A stretch of 64,000 nt of DNA from Gemmatimonas aurantiaca (lineage in GTDB: Bacteria > Gemmatimonadota > Gemmatimonadetes > Gemmatimonadales > Gemmatimonadaceae), in the NCBI RefSeq assembly GCF_037190085.1, contig NZ_JBBCJO010000001.1:124001-188000 (forward strand), given 5' to 3'. A model generated the notes under the pieces. It saw only the letters and a list, made by a program, of their open reading frames with translations, was not told where the DNA came from and did not search any database. The position numbers and the translations under genes were made by a program. Of the stretch, positions 25,253 through 33,931 are shown piece after piece. Position 1 is the stretch's first letter; every line of letters starts with the position of its first letter.

Positions 25253-27088
25253 TCAATTCCCCGTCGTCGCCTTGCCTGTCTTCGGCGTGTTCCACTCGCC
25301 ACGCAGCCAGTCCACCACCATCTCGATCTCGCGAGGCGTCAGACTCTTCTCGGTGCCGAATGACGGCATGCGATCGTTGTCCCGCCCGAAGAACCGCTGA
25401 TGTGCCGGATCGTGCACGAACGCGATCGTCCAGTCGCGTGAACCCCAGTCGGTGAGTTCGGGACTGTCGGTGCCCACGTCCTGGAACTTGTGGCACTCGG
25501 CGCAGCCGCTCGACGTGTTGCGCATGAACGCGATACCGGACGCGATACGGGAGCTGTCGCGTACATCGAGTGCGGCCTGCGAATTGAGTCGCGCCTGATA
25601 CGACAGCGCCAGCACGACGTTCTCGCGCATGGCGACTTCATCCTCGTCTTCGGGGATGTGATCGGCCAGCCACATCGCCATGTCGCCTTCGGCATGGGTC
25701 GTGCCGCCCCAGTAGCGCGCCGTCAGGATGGTATCGGCGTTGAGAAACCCGCGCACCCATTCGCGCGAACCGAAGCCCTTCAGATCGGACGCCGAGATGG
25801 AGTCCTTGGGCAGCGGGTTGCCCAGGCCATCGTGTCCATCGAAGCGATGACACGACGCGCAGTTGCGCGAGAAGATGCGCGGGCCCTGCGTGTAGGGGTC
25901 GTCGCGCATGAGCGTAAGCGCGCCCGTGATGGGCACGCCGGCATTGGCGAGTTCCACCGCCCGGGCCGCATCGCGCTTGGCGCCGGCCTTGGCCACCTGG
26001 TATTCGACATCGTTGCGGTCGGCCGCGACAGCCTGCCAGGTGAGCAGCGCCACACCCGCCAGCATCACGCCCATGAACCCGAGATTGAAGCGGTGACCGA
26101 GGCGCCACTTGCCGATGATGGGCATCGCGGCGAGCGCGAGCAGGCACAACGTGGGCAGCACGATCGCGCCGATGACTTCCGCCTCGCCGGGGAAGTACTT
26201 GAGCAGTTGGAACAGGAACAGGAAGTACCACTCCGGCCGGGCCGCGGAGAACTGCTCCGACGGATCGGCCGGCGCACCGAGCGGTGCACCGTGTTCACGC
26301 ACCACGAAGAACAGCACCACCAGCAGGACGGCGAGGCAGGCCACCACGTCCTTCAGGATCTGCTCGGGCCAGAAGCCCTCGTCGGGGCCCTTGAGCGGCT
26401 GCTTGGGCGTGATGCCGTGGCGCCGGAACAGATACACGTGACCCACGATGAACAGAATGATGACACCGGGGATCACGCCGGCATGCAGCGCGAGGAATCG
26501 TGAGAGCGTCTGGTGTCCGTAGTTCGCCCCACCCACCACCACCGTCTGCAACGGCGCACCGATCCCGGGACTCAATCCCACGATGTTGGTGGACACGGCC
26601 GTCGACCAATATCCGTTCTGATCCCACGGCAGCAGATATCCCGTGAGCGACAGCGCCAGAATGAGCAGCAGGAGCACCACGCCGAACCAGTAGTTCACCT
26701 CGCGCGGGGCTTTGTATGCGCCGTCGATGATGACCTGCATGAGATGCAGCACCAGCAGCACCGTCATGGCCTGCGCCACGAAATGGTGAATGCCGCGCAG
26801 GAACCAGCCGCCCCACATCTGGTGCTGGATGAAGTACACGCTCTCCCACGCCGACTGCGTACTCGGGCTGTAGGACATCCACAGGAACGTGCCCGTGATG
26901 ACCTGCACCACGAAGAAGAAGCTCAGCGTGCTGCCCCACACGTAGCGCCACCGCGCGCCACCGGGAACGTTCTCGAACAGCACCTCGTGCAGCAGGCCTT
27001 TGTAGCCGGTGCGCTGGTCGAGCCATTCCTGTGCTTTGTCGAGTGCCGAGTCGCCGCCGGCCGGTCCGTCCTTGCGTTCGGAGGCCAT
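25253..27088 (-). CDS. Cytochrome b6-type protein fused to a C-terminal dihaem cytochrome c domain
   Basis: A 611-residue quinol-oxidising complex subunit. Residues 1-370 are a full cytochrome b with eight or so membrane segments. Haem-b ligands are the first His of IHHFVAQ with H of LHLMQV (14 apart) and HAGVIPG with HVYLF (15 apart); the 15 spacing is b6-like. The Qo motif is RPEWYFLFLF (PEWY). The C-terminal ~190 residues carry two CxxCH haem-c sites, CASCH and CAECH, replacing a separate cytochrome c1. Its ATG overlaps the Rieske stop by one base (TGATG), so the pair is one operon. It should move electrons from quinol to a periplasmic acceptor while pumping protons. Confidence 0.92.
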   Translation of the reverse strand: MASERKDGPAGGDSALDKAQEWLDQRTGYKGLLHEVLFENVPGGARWRYVWGSTLSFFFVVQVITGTFLWMSYSPSTQSAWESVYFIQHQMWGGWFLRGIHHFVAQAMTVLLVLHLMQVIIDGAYKAPREVNYWFGVVLLLLILALSLTGYLLPWDQNGYWSTAVSTNIVGLSPGIGAPLQTVVVGGANYGHQTLSRFLALHAGVIPGVIILFIVGHVYLFRRHGITPKQPLKGPDEGFWPEQILKDVVACLAVLLVVLFFVVREHGAPLGAPADPSEQFSAARPEWYFLFLFQLLKYFPGEAEVIGAIVLPTLCLLALAAMPIIGKWRLGHRFNLGFMGVMLAGVALLTWQAVAADRNDVEYQVAKAGAKRDAARAVELANAGVPITGALTLMRDDPYTQGPRIFSRNCASCHRFDGHDGLGNPLPKDSISASDLKGFGSREWVRGFLNADTILTARYWGGTTHAEGDMAMWLADHIPEDEDEVAMRENVVLALSYQARLNSQAALDVRDSSRIASGIAFMRNTSSGCAECHKFQDVGTDSPELTDWGSRDWTIAFVHDPAHQRFFGRDNDRMPSFGTEKSLTPREIEMVVDWLRGEWNTPKTGKATTGN

Positions 27089-27624
27089 CAGACGGGGATC
27101 TTGTCGGGGGAGCCTTTGCGGAAGTTCTGGAACTTCACCCAGACCTCGCCGTCCCGCACTTCGGCCGTCAGTTCATCCATGGCCCGGGGACTGGGGCTCT
27201 TGGGATCGGCGATGCTGCCGTCGACGGCGAAGGCGCTCTTGTGACAGGGGCAGAAATAGCCCTGCGTGCTGGCGCGATAGCCCACCGAGCAGCCCAGATG
27301 CGGACAGACGGAGTTGAGCACGCGGACGGTGTTCTCTCCCGTCTTCTGGACGTAAACCGAGCCCACCGGCACGTTCTCGGTCTTGTTCCAGGCGTCCACC
27401 AGGGTGTCGAGCACGGGGAACTTGCGCGGTTCGCCATTCTCGGGAAGCGAGGCCAGCGACGCCACGCGCACCATGCCGCGGGTGTCCGACTTGCGACGCA
27501 GGGGATCGAGGAAGGTCAGCAGGCCCGCAACGGGCGCCACCACCGAAATGAGGCCACCGACGACGATCGCCGCGGCCTTGGTGACGAAGTTGCGCCGGTC
27601 GGGCGCCTGGTGGTTCTCGGTCAT
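27088..27624 (-). CDS. Rieske [2Fe-2S] subunit of the cytochrome bc complex
   Basis: A 178-residue Rieske protein. A twin-Arg sequence (DRRNFVT) precedes a hydrophobic anchor at about 17-40, as in Tat-exported Rieske proteins. The cluster ligands are in CPHLGC (C107, H109) and CPCHKS (C125, H128), with C112 and C127 forming the stabilising disulfide. It takes electrons from quinol at the Qo site and passes them to the fused cytochrome c downstream in the same operon. The ATG is preceded by a 387-bp divergent region shared with the cytochrome b562-like gene. Confidence 0.93.
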   Translation of the reverse strand: MTENHQAPDRRNFVTKAAAIVVGGLISVVAPVAGLLTFLDPLRRKSDTRGMVRVASLASLPENGEPRKFPVLDTLVDAWNKTENVPVGSVYVQKTGENTVRVLNSVCPHLGCSVGYRASTQGYFCPCHKSAFAVDGSIADPKSPSPRAMDELTAEVRDGEVWVKFQNFRKGSPDKIPV

Positions 27625-28011
27625 GTCGGCGTGATGATCCGGGAAAACTCCGGCCCCTCAGGAGGGAAGAGGGTCGGGATGAAAAATGACAAAGACGGGA
27701 CGATCCGTGTCGGCATCGTCCTGAGAAACTGATGGGAAACTGACAGGACGCTGACGGGAAGAGAACAGACCGTTCAGCCTCTCCCAGTCGGGATAGTACG
27801 CAAAATACGCAAGGATTGCTGGCGGGCGTGTACGCGGAACCTGTCGCGTTCAGGCAGGTACATCAGCGGGCATCTCCACTGGCAGCGCAGTGGCACGCCC
27901 AGTGGCAGACCAGCGAACGGATCGCCTCGTACGTACTTCTCGCCATAGAAACGCACCCGCGGCGATCCCGGGTGCCCGGGATCTCCTTCTTCTTTCGGAC
28001 TGACTCACACC
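27625..28011. other. Divergent intergenic region between Rieske and b562-like genes
   Basis: The 387-bp gap has no coding frame I would support. It must hold promoters for both directions. A near-direct repeat TACGCAAAA/TACGCAAGG lies at about 27797-27815, the only notable pattern. Confidence 0.5.
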
Positions 28012-28470
28012 ATGCAACTTCGAGTTCGGCAGCTCGGTGCACTCTGCGTCCTGGCCCTCGCATTGACGCAGGCCGCCTTCCGCTTCCAGGACGATGAAAA
28101 GACACCGCTCGGCAAGAAGATGTCGGCCATCAACACGGCCTTCAAGGCCGTGGGGCGGCAGATCGAGGATCCCGCGCAGAACGCCAGCACCCTGAAGCAG
28201 CTCGATATCATCGAGAAGAACGCCAAGGAGTCGCTGACGCTCGAGCCGGAGAAGAAGGGACAGATCCCGGCTGCGCAGCAGGCGAAGTTCGTGGCCGACT
28301 ACAAGGCCGGCATGCAGACGTTCATCGAGACCGTGGGCAAGCTGCGGACCGCGGTGAAGGCCGGCAACAATGCCGAGGCGGTGAAGATCATCGACTCGAT
28401 GAAGGACCAGCAGCGCGAGAGCCACAAGGAATTCCGTATTCGCAAGGCGGGCGCGCCGCCGGGACTCTGA
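28012..28470 (+). CDS. Cytochrome b562-like four-helix protein, exported
   Basis: A 152-residue periplasmic protein. Residues 1-22 form a signal peptide. The mature part is almost all helix and follows cytochrome b562: LGKKMSAIN places a Met (M37) at the N-terminal haem ligand and RESHKEFR places a His (H138) at the C-terminal ligand. There is no CxxCH, so any haem would be non-covalent. The assignment rests on these ligands and the helical spacing and is not certain; cytochrome c'-like or unrelated four-helix bundles are alternatives. It is divergent from the Rieske/cytochrome b operon, fitting an electron-carrier role. Confidence 0.65.
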   Translation: MQLRVRQLGALCVLALALTQAAFRFQDDEKTPLGKKMSAINTAFKAVGRQIEDPAQNASTLKQLDIIEKNAKESLTLEPEKKGQIPAAQQAKFVADYKAGMQTFIETVGKLRTAVKAGNNAEAVKIIDSMKDQQRESHKEFRIRKAGAPPGL

Positions 28471-28506
28471 GCCTCGGCGCCTGAACGGGCGACGGCGTCG
28501 CCCGGC

Positions 28507-28539
28507 ACACCCCGCACCGGTTCGTCCGGTGCGGGGTGT
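28507..28539. terminator. Bidirectional hairpin terminator
   Basis: A perfect 14-bp stem (ACACCCCGCACCGG with CCGGTGCGGGGTGT) with a 5-base loop sits between two convergent genes, followed by GTCGTGTTTC on the plus side. Confidence 0.75.
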
Positions 28540-28545
28540 CGTGTT

Positions 28546-29661
28546 TCACACGGGAAGAACCGCGAGTTGGAGTCGCTGTCGCTCGAGTTCACGGAGCAGG
28601 GGAGCATGCAGGCGCCGGTCCCCCGTATCGGATGCCTCGGAAAAAAGACCGGTCGATACGGGTCGTCCATTGTCCCAGCCCGGATAGTGCGTGAGCGGAT
28701 AGAGGCAGACGCCCTCCACCGACACGCCCCGCGCCATCGCTTCCTGCACCTCGTCGCTGACGTAGTGCAGCCATGCCGGACGCGCCGACCCTTCCGCCCC
28801 GGTTTCCGCGATCCACACGGGTCGGTCGTATCGGGCGGACGTTTCCATGAGCATGTCGGCCAGGGGACGATAGGCATGATGCCCCAACGGCACGGTGGGA
28901 CCGTCGAAATACCATTGATTGTGCGGGTAATAATTGAGCCCGATGACATCCACCATGTCCGGAGTGCCGCCCATCTCCGGTTCCTGCCGGCCGGTCAGCA
29001 GGTCGTACACTTCGTATTGGGCCAGTCGGTACGATTCGGCACGTTGTCGCTCGTCCGGGGCATCGTTCCGGGGCGCCACATGAATGAGCGGCTCAGACCA
29101 GACCACGCGGCATTCATGATCCACATCACGCATCGCGTGCACCGCCGCCAGCCCCGCACGCACCAGTTGTCGTTTGGCGAATGCCGCGGTGATCTCCCGA
29201 GGCATCGGGAAATAGCCCACCCCCACGGCCCAGGCAAAGAAGGAAATCTCGTTCACCGGACAGACGAGTGCCGGCTTTCCCGTCACCTCGCGATGCAGCC
29301 GGATGGCCGCTGCGGCGAAGCGGGCAAACGCATCCACATACATCGGACTCCCGAAGTCGGCATGATCCGGCGCACCATAGTGGTGCAATGTCCAGATGAT
29401 CCGGACACCCGCCTGCTCGGCCGCTTCGAGCATCGGAATCCAGCTCGACCAGTCGTAGTGCCCGGCACGCTGTGCGATCAGGTGCCACCGCACCCCATCG
29501 CGCAGTGTGGAGAGACCCAGCCTGGCGCAATGCTCATAGTCCCGCAACGCCCACCGGTCGTGCGCGGTCGCCCGAATCATGTCGAGACGCACCCCGTCGT
29601 TCCGTCTGTGTGATGCGGACTCGAAACCACCCAGAAAGAACTCCGTGGGAATGGTCGGCAT
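28546..29661 (-). CDS. Clan GH-A glycoside hydrolase-like protein (family 1-like)
   Basis: A 371-residue cytoplasmic TIM-barrel protein with beta-glucosidase-like features: WTLHHYGAPDHAD near residue 90, the acid/base region LVCPVNEISFF (NE), IGLNYYPHN, and the nucleophile block VWIAETGAEG. It is shorter than classical GH1 enzymes (~450) but fits the minimal barrel found beside sugar-nucleotide genes. The ATG at 29661 lies 10 bp after the glycosyltransferase/mutase stop, so the two are co-transcribed. It may trim or rearrange galactofuranose-containing glycans; the substrate is unknown. Confidence 0.7.
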   Translation of the reverse strand: MPTIPTEFFLGGFESASHRRNDGVRLDMIRATAHDRWALRDYEHCARLGLSTLRDGVRWHLIAQRAGHYDWSSWIPMLEAAEQAGVRIIWTLHHYGAPDHADFGSPMYVDAFARFAAAAIRLHREVTGKPALVCPVNEISFFAWAVGVGYFPMPREITAAFAKRQLVRAGLAAVHAMRDVDHECRVVWSEPLIHVAPRNDAPDERQRAESYRLAQYEVYDLLTGRQEPEMGGTPDMVDVIGLNYYPHNQWYFDGPTVPLGHHAYRPLADMLMETSARYDRPVWIAETGAEGSARPAWLHYVSDEVQEAMARGVSVEGVCLYPLTHYPGWDNGRPVSTGLFSEASDTGDRRLHAPLLRELERQRLQLAVLPV

Positions 29662-29671
29662 CGTGCGGTTT

Positions 29672-31996
29672 TCAGATGGCGATGGAGCGTCGGATATCCT
29701 CCGGTATCCGTATGCCCTGTCTGATTCCCATACGCTTGAACGTGGCCAGTGCCTGGCCGATGACCTGATCCATGTTGTAGTAGCGATACGTCGCGAGCCG
29801 GCCGACGAACGTGACATCCGGCGTGTGTTCGGCCAGCTCCCGGTAACGCCGATAACACGCCTGCGCGGCGGCGGTGGGCATGGGATAGTAGGGCTCACCG
29901 CTGTCGCTGGGAAACTCGTACGTGATGCTGGTCCGGTGACTGCGCTGCCCCGTCAGGTGCTTGTATTCGGTGATGCGGGTGTAGGGCACCGCGGGATCAG
30001 GATAGTTGACGACGCCGACGGGTTGGAACGTCCCGCAGTGCAGTGTCTGATGATCGAATCGCAGACTGCGATACGGCAGCCGGCCGAACCGGTGGTCGAA
30101 GTACTCGTCGATCGGGCCGGTGAAGATGACGTGGCTCGCGGACACCAGTTCCTTCACGTCCGCCCACTCCACACCCAGTGCGAGGTCGATATGAGGATGA
30201 TCCAGCATCGCGTTGAACAGCGCGGTGTATCCGTTGGCCGGCATCAGCTGATGCTTGTCGGTGAAGTACCGGTCATCACAGTCCGTTCGCGTGGGAATGC
30301 GTGCCGTGACCGCTTTGTCGAGTCGACTCGGGTCCACTCCCCATTGTTTCCGGGTATACCCCTGGTAGAACAACTCGTAGAGTTCACGGCCCACCGCGGC
30401 AATCACCATATCCTCGGCGTTTTCGATCGGTCCGTCGCATCGTGCCTGTGCGGAGAACCATGCGGCCGCCTCGGCATCGCTGTCGAGCGCGAGATCGTAC
30501 AGTCGGTTCAGCGTCGTGCGGTTGATGGGAAACGGCACCAGCGTGTCGCGGACGGATGCGAGGACGCGGTGCTCGTAGGCGCGCCAGGCCGTGAACTGCG
30601 AGAGGTACGTGACGATGTCGTCGCTGTTCGTGTGAAAGATGTGCGGACCGTACTGATGGATCAGAATGCCCGCCTCGTCGCGTCGATCATAGGCATTCCC
30701 CGCGACATGTTCGCGCCGGTCGATCACGAGCACGTGAGCCCCGTGCTGGCTGGCGAGCCGTTCGGCCAGTACCGCGCCCGCGAAACCCGCGCCCACCACC
30801 ACATAGTCGTAACGGTCGCTCCAGAGGGTCATGGGGCGCGACCAGCCGTTTTCGCCGAGCTCCTTGACCAGCAGTTCGGCCATGCGGGCCTGAGTCAGGT
30901 CCCAGCTCTGTGTCGCCAGAAATGCATCGGCTTCCTCCAGCCAGGAGGGATTCTCCGCGTTCAGCGTCAGAGCCTGTTCACACGCCGTGACAAAATGCGC
31001 CGGATCATTCGCGATGAAGACGCCGGTGAGATTCCCGTATTGCTGAACGACATCGGTGATGGGTGTGGAAACGATGGGCGTTCCTCCCGCCAGATACTCC
31101 GGCGTCTTGGTCGGCGAGATGAATCGGGTGGACTCGTTGAGCGCGAACGGCATCAGCGCGACCTGCCATCCGGCCAGGTAGGCGGGCAACGTGCCGTACG
31201 GCTTTGCTCCCAGATAGTGGATGTTGGAACGGCGGGGAAGTTCGTTGGCATCGATCTTCACCACGGGACCCACCATCACCAATGACCAGTCGGGGTGTGC
31301 ATCGGCCAGATGTGCGAGCAAGGTCACGTCCATCCGCTCATCGATGACACCAAAGAACCCCAGCCGCGGCGCAGGAATGCCGGCCAGATCGTCGGGGAGT
31401 TCGTCCGGATGCCGGGCGCTCTTAAAGTGCGCCTGATCCACGCTGGATGGCATGAGGTGTACTGCGGGGTGACGATCCTTCTTGGCTTCATAGAGGCTGA
31501 ATCCACCCGTGAACACCACATCGGCCAGCGCAAGCAACTGACGTTCCAATGGGATCAGTTCAGGTGACGCGAAGCGGAAATTCGCGAGTTCATCCATGCA
31601 GTCGTAGATCGTGGCCGCGGCGATGACATGCCTCGAGAATGGCAGCATGAGCGGAGTGTAGTACCATCGCACGAGAGGGCCTTTGCAGTCGGCGAGCAGA
31701 ATGTCGAGCAGACTCCGGAGAACCTGCTGCTGCGTGACCGTCGGCATGTCACGCGGCACATGGGGCGTGACGATGGTGACACCGGTCGTTGCACAGTGTC
31801 GCGTTTCCAGTTTCGGCGCCGTGGTATGCTCTTCGAAGATCGGCTCCTCCCAGTAGATCACCCGATTGCTGCGTGCAAAGCGACTCATCAGATGCTGCGG
31901 TCGCTGGAACACGAAATCCCAGCGCAGATGGGAGAAGCAGATCAACGTGTATGCGGAGGTCATGTCATCGGATCGCGGCTGCGGACAGCTGTTCAT
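29672..31996 (-). CDS. glf: Fusion: glycosyltransferase (N-terminal) with UDP-galactopyranose mutase (C-terminal)
   Basis: A 774-residue two-domain protein. The N-terminal ~375 residues look like a GT4-type glycosyltransferase: FSHLRWDFVFQRPQHLMSR, YDCMDELANF, GFFGVIDERMD, and FISPTKTPEYLAGGTPIV. The C-terminal ~380 residues are a complete Glf: FAD site YVVVGAGFAGAVLAERLA, NAYDRRDEAGILIHQYGPHIFHT, FPINRTTLN, QWGVDPSRL, and a C-terminal RLATYRYYNMDQV. Glf converts UDP-galactopyranose to UDP-galactofuranose. The fusion suggests the furanose is handed straight to a transferase. I chose the ATG at 31996 because an AGGG site precedes it; an ATG at 31963 is possible. Confidence 0.88.
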   Translation of the reverse strand: MNSCPQPRSDDMTSAYTLICFSHLRWDFVFQRPQHLMSRFARSNRVIYWEEPIFEEHTTAPKLETRHCATTGVTIVTPHVPRDMPTVTQQQVLRSLLDILLADCKGPLVRWYYTPLMLPFSRHVIAAATIYDCMDELANFRFASPELIPLERQLLALADVVFTGGFSLYEAKKDRHPAVHLMPSSVDQAHFKSARHPDELPDDLAGIPAPRLGFFGVIDERMDVTLLAHLADAHPDWSLVMVGPVVKIDANELPRRSNIHYLGAKPYGTLPAYLAGWQVALMPFALNESTRFISPTKTPEYLAGGTPIVSTPITDVVQQYGNLTGVFIANDPAHFVTACEQALTLNAENPSWLEEADAFLATQSWDLTQARMAELLVKELGENGWSRPMTLWSDRYDYVVVGAGFAGAVLAERLASQHGAHVLVIDRREHVAGNAYDRRDEAGILIHQYGPHIFHTNSDDIVTYLSQFTAWRAYEHRVLASVRDTLVPFPINRTTLNRLYDLALDSDAEAAAWFSAQARCDGPIENAEDMVIAAVGRELYELFYQGYTRKQWGVDPSRLDKAVTARIPTRTDCDDRYFTDKHQLMPANGYTALFNAMLDHPHIDLALGVEWADVKELVSASHVIFTGPIDEYFDHRFGRLPYRSLRFDHQTLHCGTFQPVGVVNYPDPAVPYTRITEYKHLTGQRSHRTSITYEFPSDSGEPYYPMPTAAAQACYRRYRELAEHTPDVTFVGRLATYRYYNMDQVIGQALATFKRMGIRQGIRIPEDIRRSIAI

Positions 31997-32115
31997 TGCA
32001 TCGTCACCCTGGTTGGAGATGCGCGTCACGGATCGGGCCGCACATGTGTGCGGTCGAGTCTCCTCTGGCATGGATGTGGCAAGAACGAGGCCGGACCGTT
32101 GATGCTGGAGGGGCT

Positions 32116-32648
32116 ATGTCATTCATGCAGATCGATTGGCGCGCGCTCGTCGTGCCGACGGTCGGACTCGCCGAGCTGTTCATTCGCGGCAGTGTGATGT
32201 ATCTCGGGATGCTGATCCTGATGCGTCTGCTGCGTCGTCAGAAGGGCGCGTTGAACACCGCCGACCTGCTGGTGCTGATCGTCATCGCAGATGCCGCGCA
32301 GAACGGTATGGCTTCGGAATACACATCACTCACGGAAGGCCTGTTTCTCGTGGGGACCATTTTTCTCTGTATGGTCTCGACATTCTGGCGTATCGATGGC
32401 CCCGGTTCCGGCGTGTGCTGCACGAGCCACCGCTCGCATTGATCACGAACGGCAGACTGCAGCACCACAACCTCCGCCGGGAGATGCTGACGAAGGAGGA
32501 CGTGCTCGAGCAATTGCGCGAGCGGGGCATCGACGACATCCGTCGGGTGAAACAGTGTTGCCTGGAAGCCGACGGGCATTTCAGCGTGGTGACGTTCGAC
32601 GGGGAGCCGGAGAGCGCTCCGGAGGTTGGATCCAGCCCGGTGCACTAG
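32116..32648 (+). pseudogene. DUF421 (YetF-like) membrane protein, frameshifted
   Basis: The ATG at 32116, after GGAGGGGCT, starts a DUF421 N-terminus with membrane helices (GSVMYLGMLILMRLLRRQ) and the family signature LLVLIVIADAAQNGM. This frame ends at 32442 in nonsense. The family's C-terminal domain continues in another frame from about 32375 to 32648: AYRWPRFRRVLHEPPLALI, NLRREMLTKEDVLEQLRE, and CCLEADGHFSVV. A single-base indel around 32373-32390 separates the halves. Either the gene is broken or the base call is wrong. The intact protein would have about 177 residues. Confidence 0.75.
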
Positions 32649-32937
32649 ACCGGCCCGAGGGGATACCGGTGCAGCATGGCGGTGGCGCGGAGAGGACGGT
32701 TGGCTGCACCGGCAATAGGGGCTGCCGGTGGTCCATGGCTGGTGGCGTGCTCTGCGGGGTGATTTCTGTCGTCGTTGACGTCGAAACCGAAGCCGATGAG
32801 GCGCGGAGAGCGCGGCAGGCTCATGGTCGGCAAATGATATCTGGCTGACACCCTGACCTAATGTTTTTGACGATGCCCACGTGGGCGCATGCCGGGACTT
32901 TCGCCATTTCTGAAACCCAACGGTTGGGTTATATTCC
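32649..32937. promoter_or_regulatory. Upstream region of the DUF4160/DUF2442 gene with a 17-bp palindrome
   Basis: No gene is seen in this 289-bp gap. At 32914-32930 there is a perfect 7-bp inverted repeat AACCCAA-CGG-TTGGGTT directly followed by TATATT and the GTG start at 32938. The placement suits an operator or promoter element. Confidence 0.45.
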
Positions 32938-33612
32938 GTGCCGACGATTCTTTCGCAGGGCGCATTTTGCATCCGGATTCTCAATCCGCCGCGCGAACAC
33001 GGGCCGGCACATGTCCATGTACTCAGGGGGCAAGGGAAGGGAGCGACGGAGGTGCTGATCGATTTGGGAGAACCAGAGCGTGTCAGATGCTGCGACAGAA
33101 CTGGAGAAGAATCCATGGCGACAGGTGACTCAGGGCGTGTTGACCCAGCAGCATTGACGGGCGGCGGCAGGCTGTCGGAGGCGGAGATCCTCGCGCAGAT
33201 CCCGGCGGCGCGCGCGCGGGGGGTGGAGGCGAGCAGGCAAGGGCTCCGTGCGGTGTCAGCGCGTTACCGTGCCGCTCACGAAGTGCTGTACATCGAACTC
33301 ACGAATGGTACCGTGATCGGTGTGCCCCTCTCCCTCGTACCTGCTCTTCGTCATGCGTCGAAAAAGGCCTTGGAAGAGGTCGAAGTGACACCTACTGGAT
33401 CCGCTCTTCACTGGGAGCGTTTGGATGTCGATCTCAGTGTGCCCGCGTTGATTCGCGATGCGCTCGGCGCGGATGCTTTGCGAAGTCTCTTTGGCGCCGA
33501 GGGCGGTCGCGTGGTGAGCGAACGAAAGGCTGAGGCGGCGCGGCGCAACGGGGGCAGGGGTGGACGCCCTCCCCGGGGTGGATCCACAGGTAAAAAGCCG
33601 TCCACGCTCTGA
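32938..33612 (+). CDS. DUF4160-DUF2442 protein (possible in-frame fusion)
   Basis: A 224-residue frame opening with GTG. Residues 1-43 match the start of DUF4160 (MPTILSQGAF and the conserved HGPAHVHV). The usual C-terminal half of DUF4160 is missing. Residues 60-224 look like DUF2442: VLYIELTNGTVIGVPLSLVP, LHWERLDVDLSVPALI, ending in a basic Gly/Arg tail. These two families are normally adjacent genes of a toxin-antitoxin-like pair of unknown action. An internal ATG at 33115 has a GGAGAAG ribosome site, so the DUF2442 part (165 residues) may be translated alone. Confidence 0.65.
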   Translation: MPTILSQGAFCIRILNPPREHGPAHVHVLRGQGKGATEVLIDLGEPERVRCCDRTGEESMATGDSGRVDPAALTGGGRLSEAEILAQIPAARARGVEASRQGLRAVSARYRAAHEVLYIELTNGTVIGVPLSLVPALRHASKKALEEVEVTPTGSALHWERLDVDLSVPALIRDALGADALRSLFGAEGGRVVSERKAEAARRNGGRGGRPPRGGSTGKKPSTL

Positions 33613-33620
33613 GTCTGCAA

Positions 33621-33717
33621 AAACAAAAACCCGCCAACGAGCGAACTCGTTGACGGGCTTCCATTTCTCTCAGTCCGGGCGACTGGATTTGAACCAGCGA
33701 CCTCCTGCTCCCGAAGC
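33621..33717. repeat. Distal direct repeat: tRNA-Pro 3' half plus terminator (att-like)
   Basis: These 97 bp match 35681-35777 at a constant 2060-bp offset, with differences mainly in the hairpin. The copy contains the T arm, variable region and part of the anticodon arm of tRNA-Pro in antisense, then breaks off at CCGAAGC into tandem GAAGCC units (33713-33736). The acceptor strand has one change (CCGGGC for CGGGGC). It is what a site-specific element leaves when it integrates into the 3' half of a tRNA gene. Confidence 0.75.
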
Positions 33718-33898
33718 CGAAGCCGAAGCCGAAGCGCGGCGATGGCGACCGCGACAATCGCGACAGGTCAGAGGGGAAACCGCGACAACCGCGACACGGT
33801 CTTGGCGGGCATTCTGGGAAAGCATCTGGGAATGCCCGCGGGGCGTGGCGCGGGCCCCGTCCGATCGCCGGCGTGACGCCGAAGGCCCTGGACCCGTC

Positions 33899-33931
33899 TT
33901 GTGGAGTGTAGCACTGGGTGCTACAGTATAG
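33899..33931 (+). promoter_or_regulatory. Toxin-antitoxin promoter with overlapping operator palindrome
   Basis: A TTGTGG hexamer at 33899 and TACAGT at 33921 are 16 bp apart, a plausible sigma-70 promoter. A perfect inverted repeat GTAGCAC-TGG-GTGCTAC spans 33908-33924 between and over the hexamers, the normal position for the antitoxin to bind and autorepress. Confidence 0.55.
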
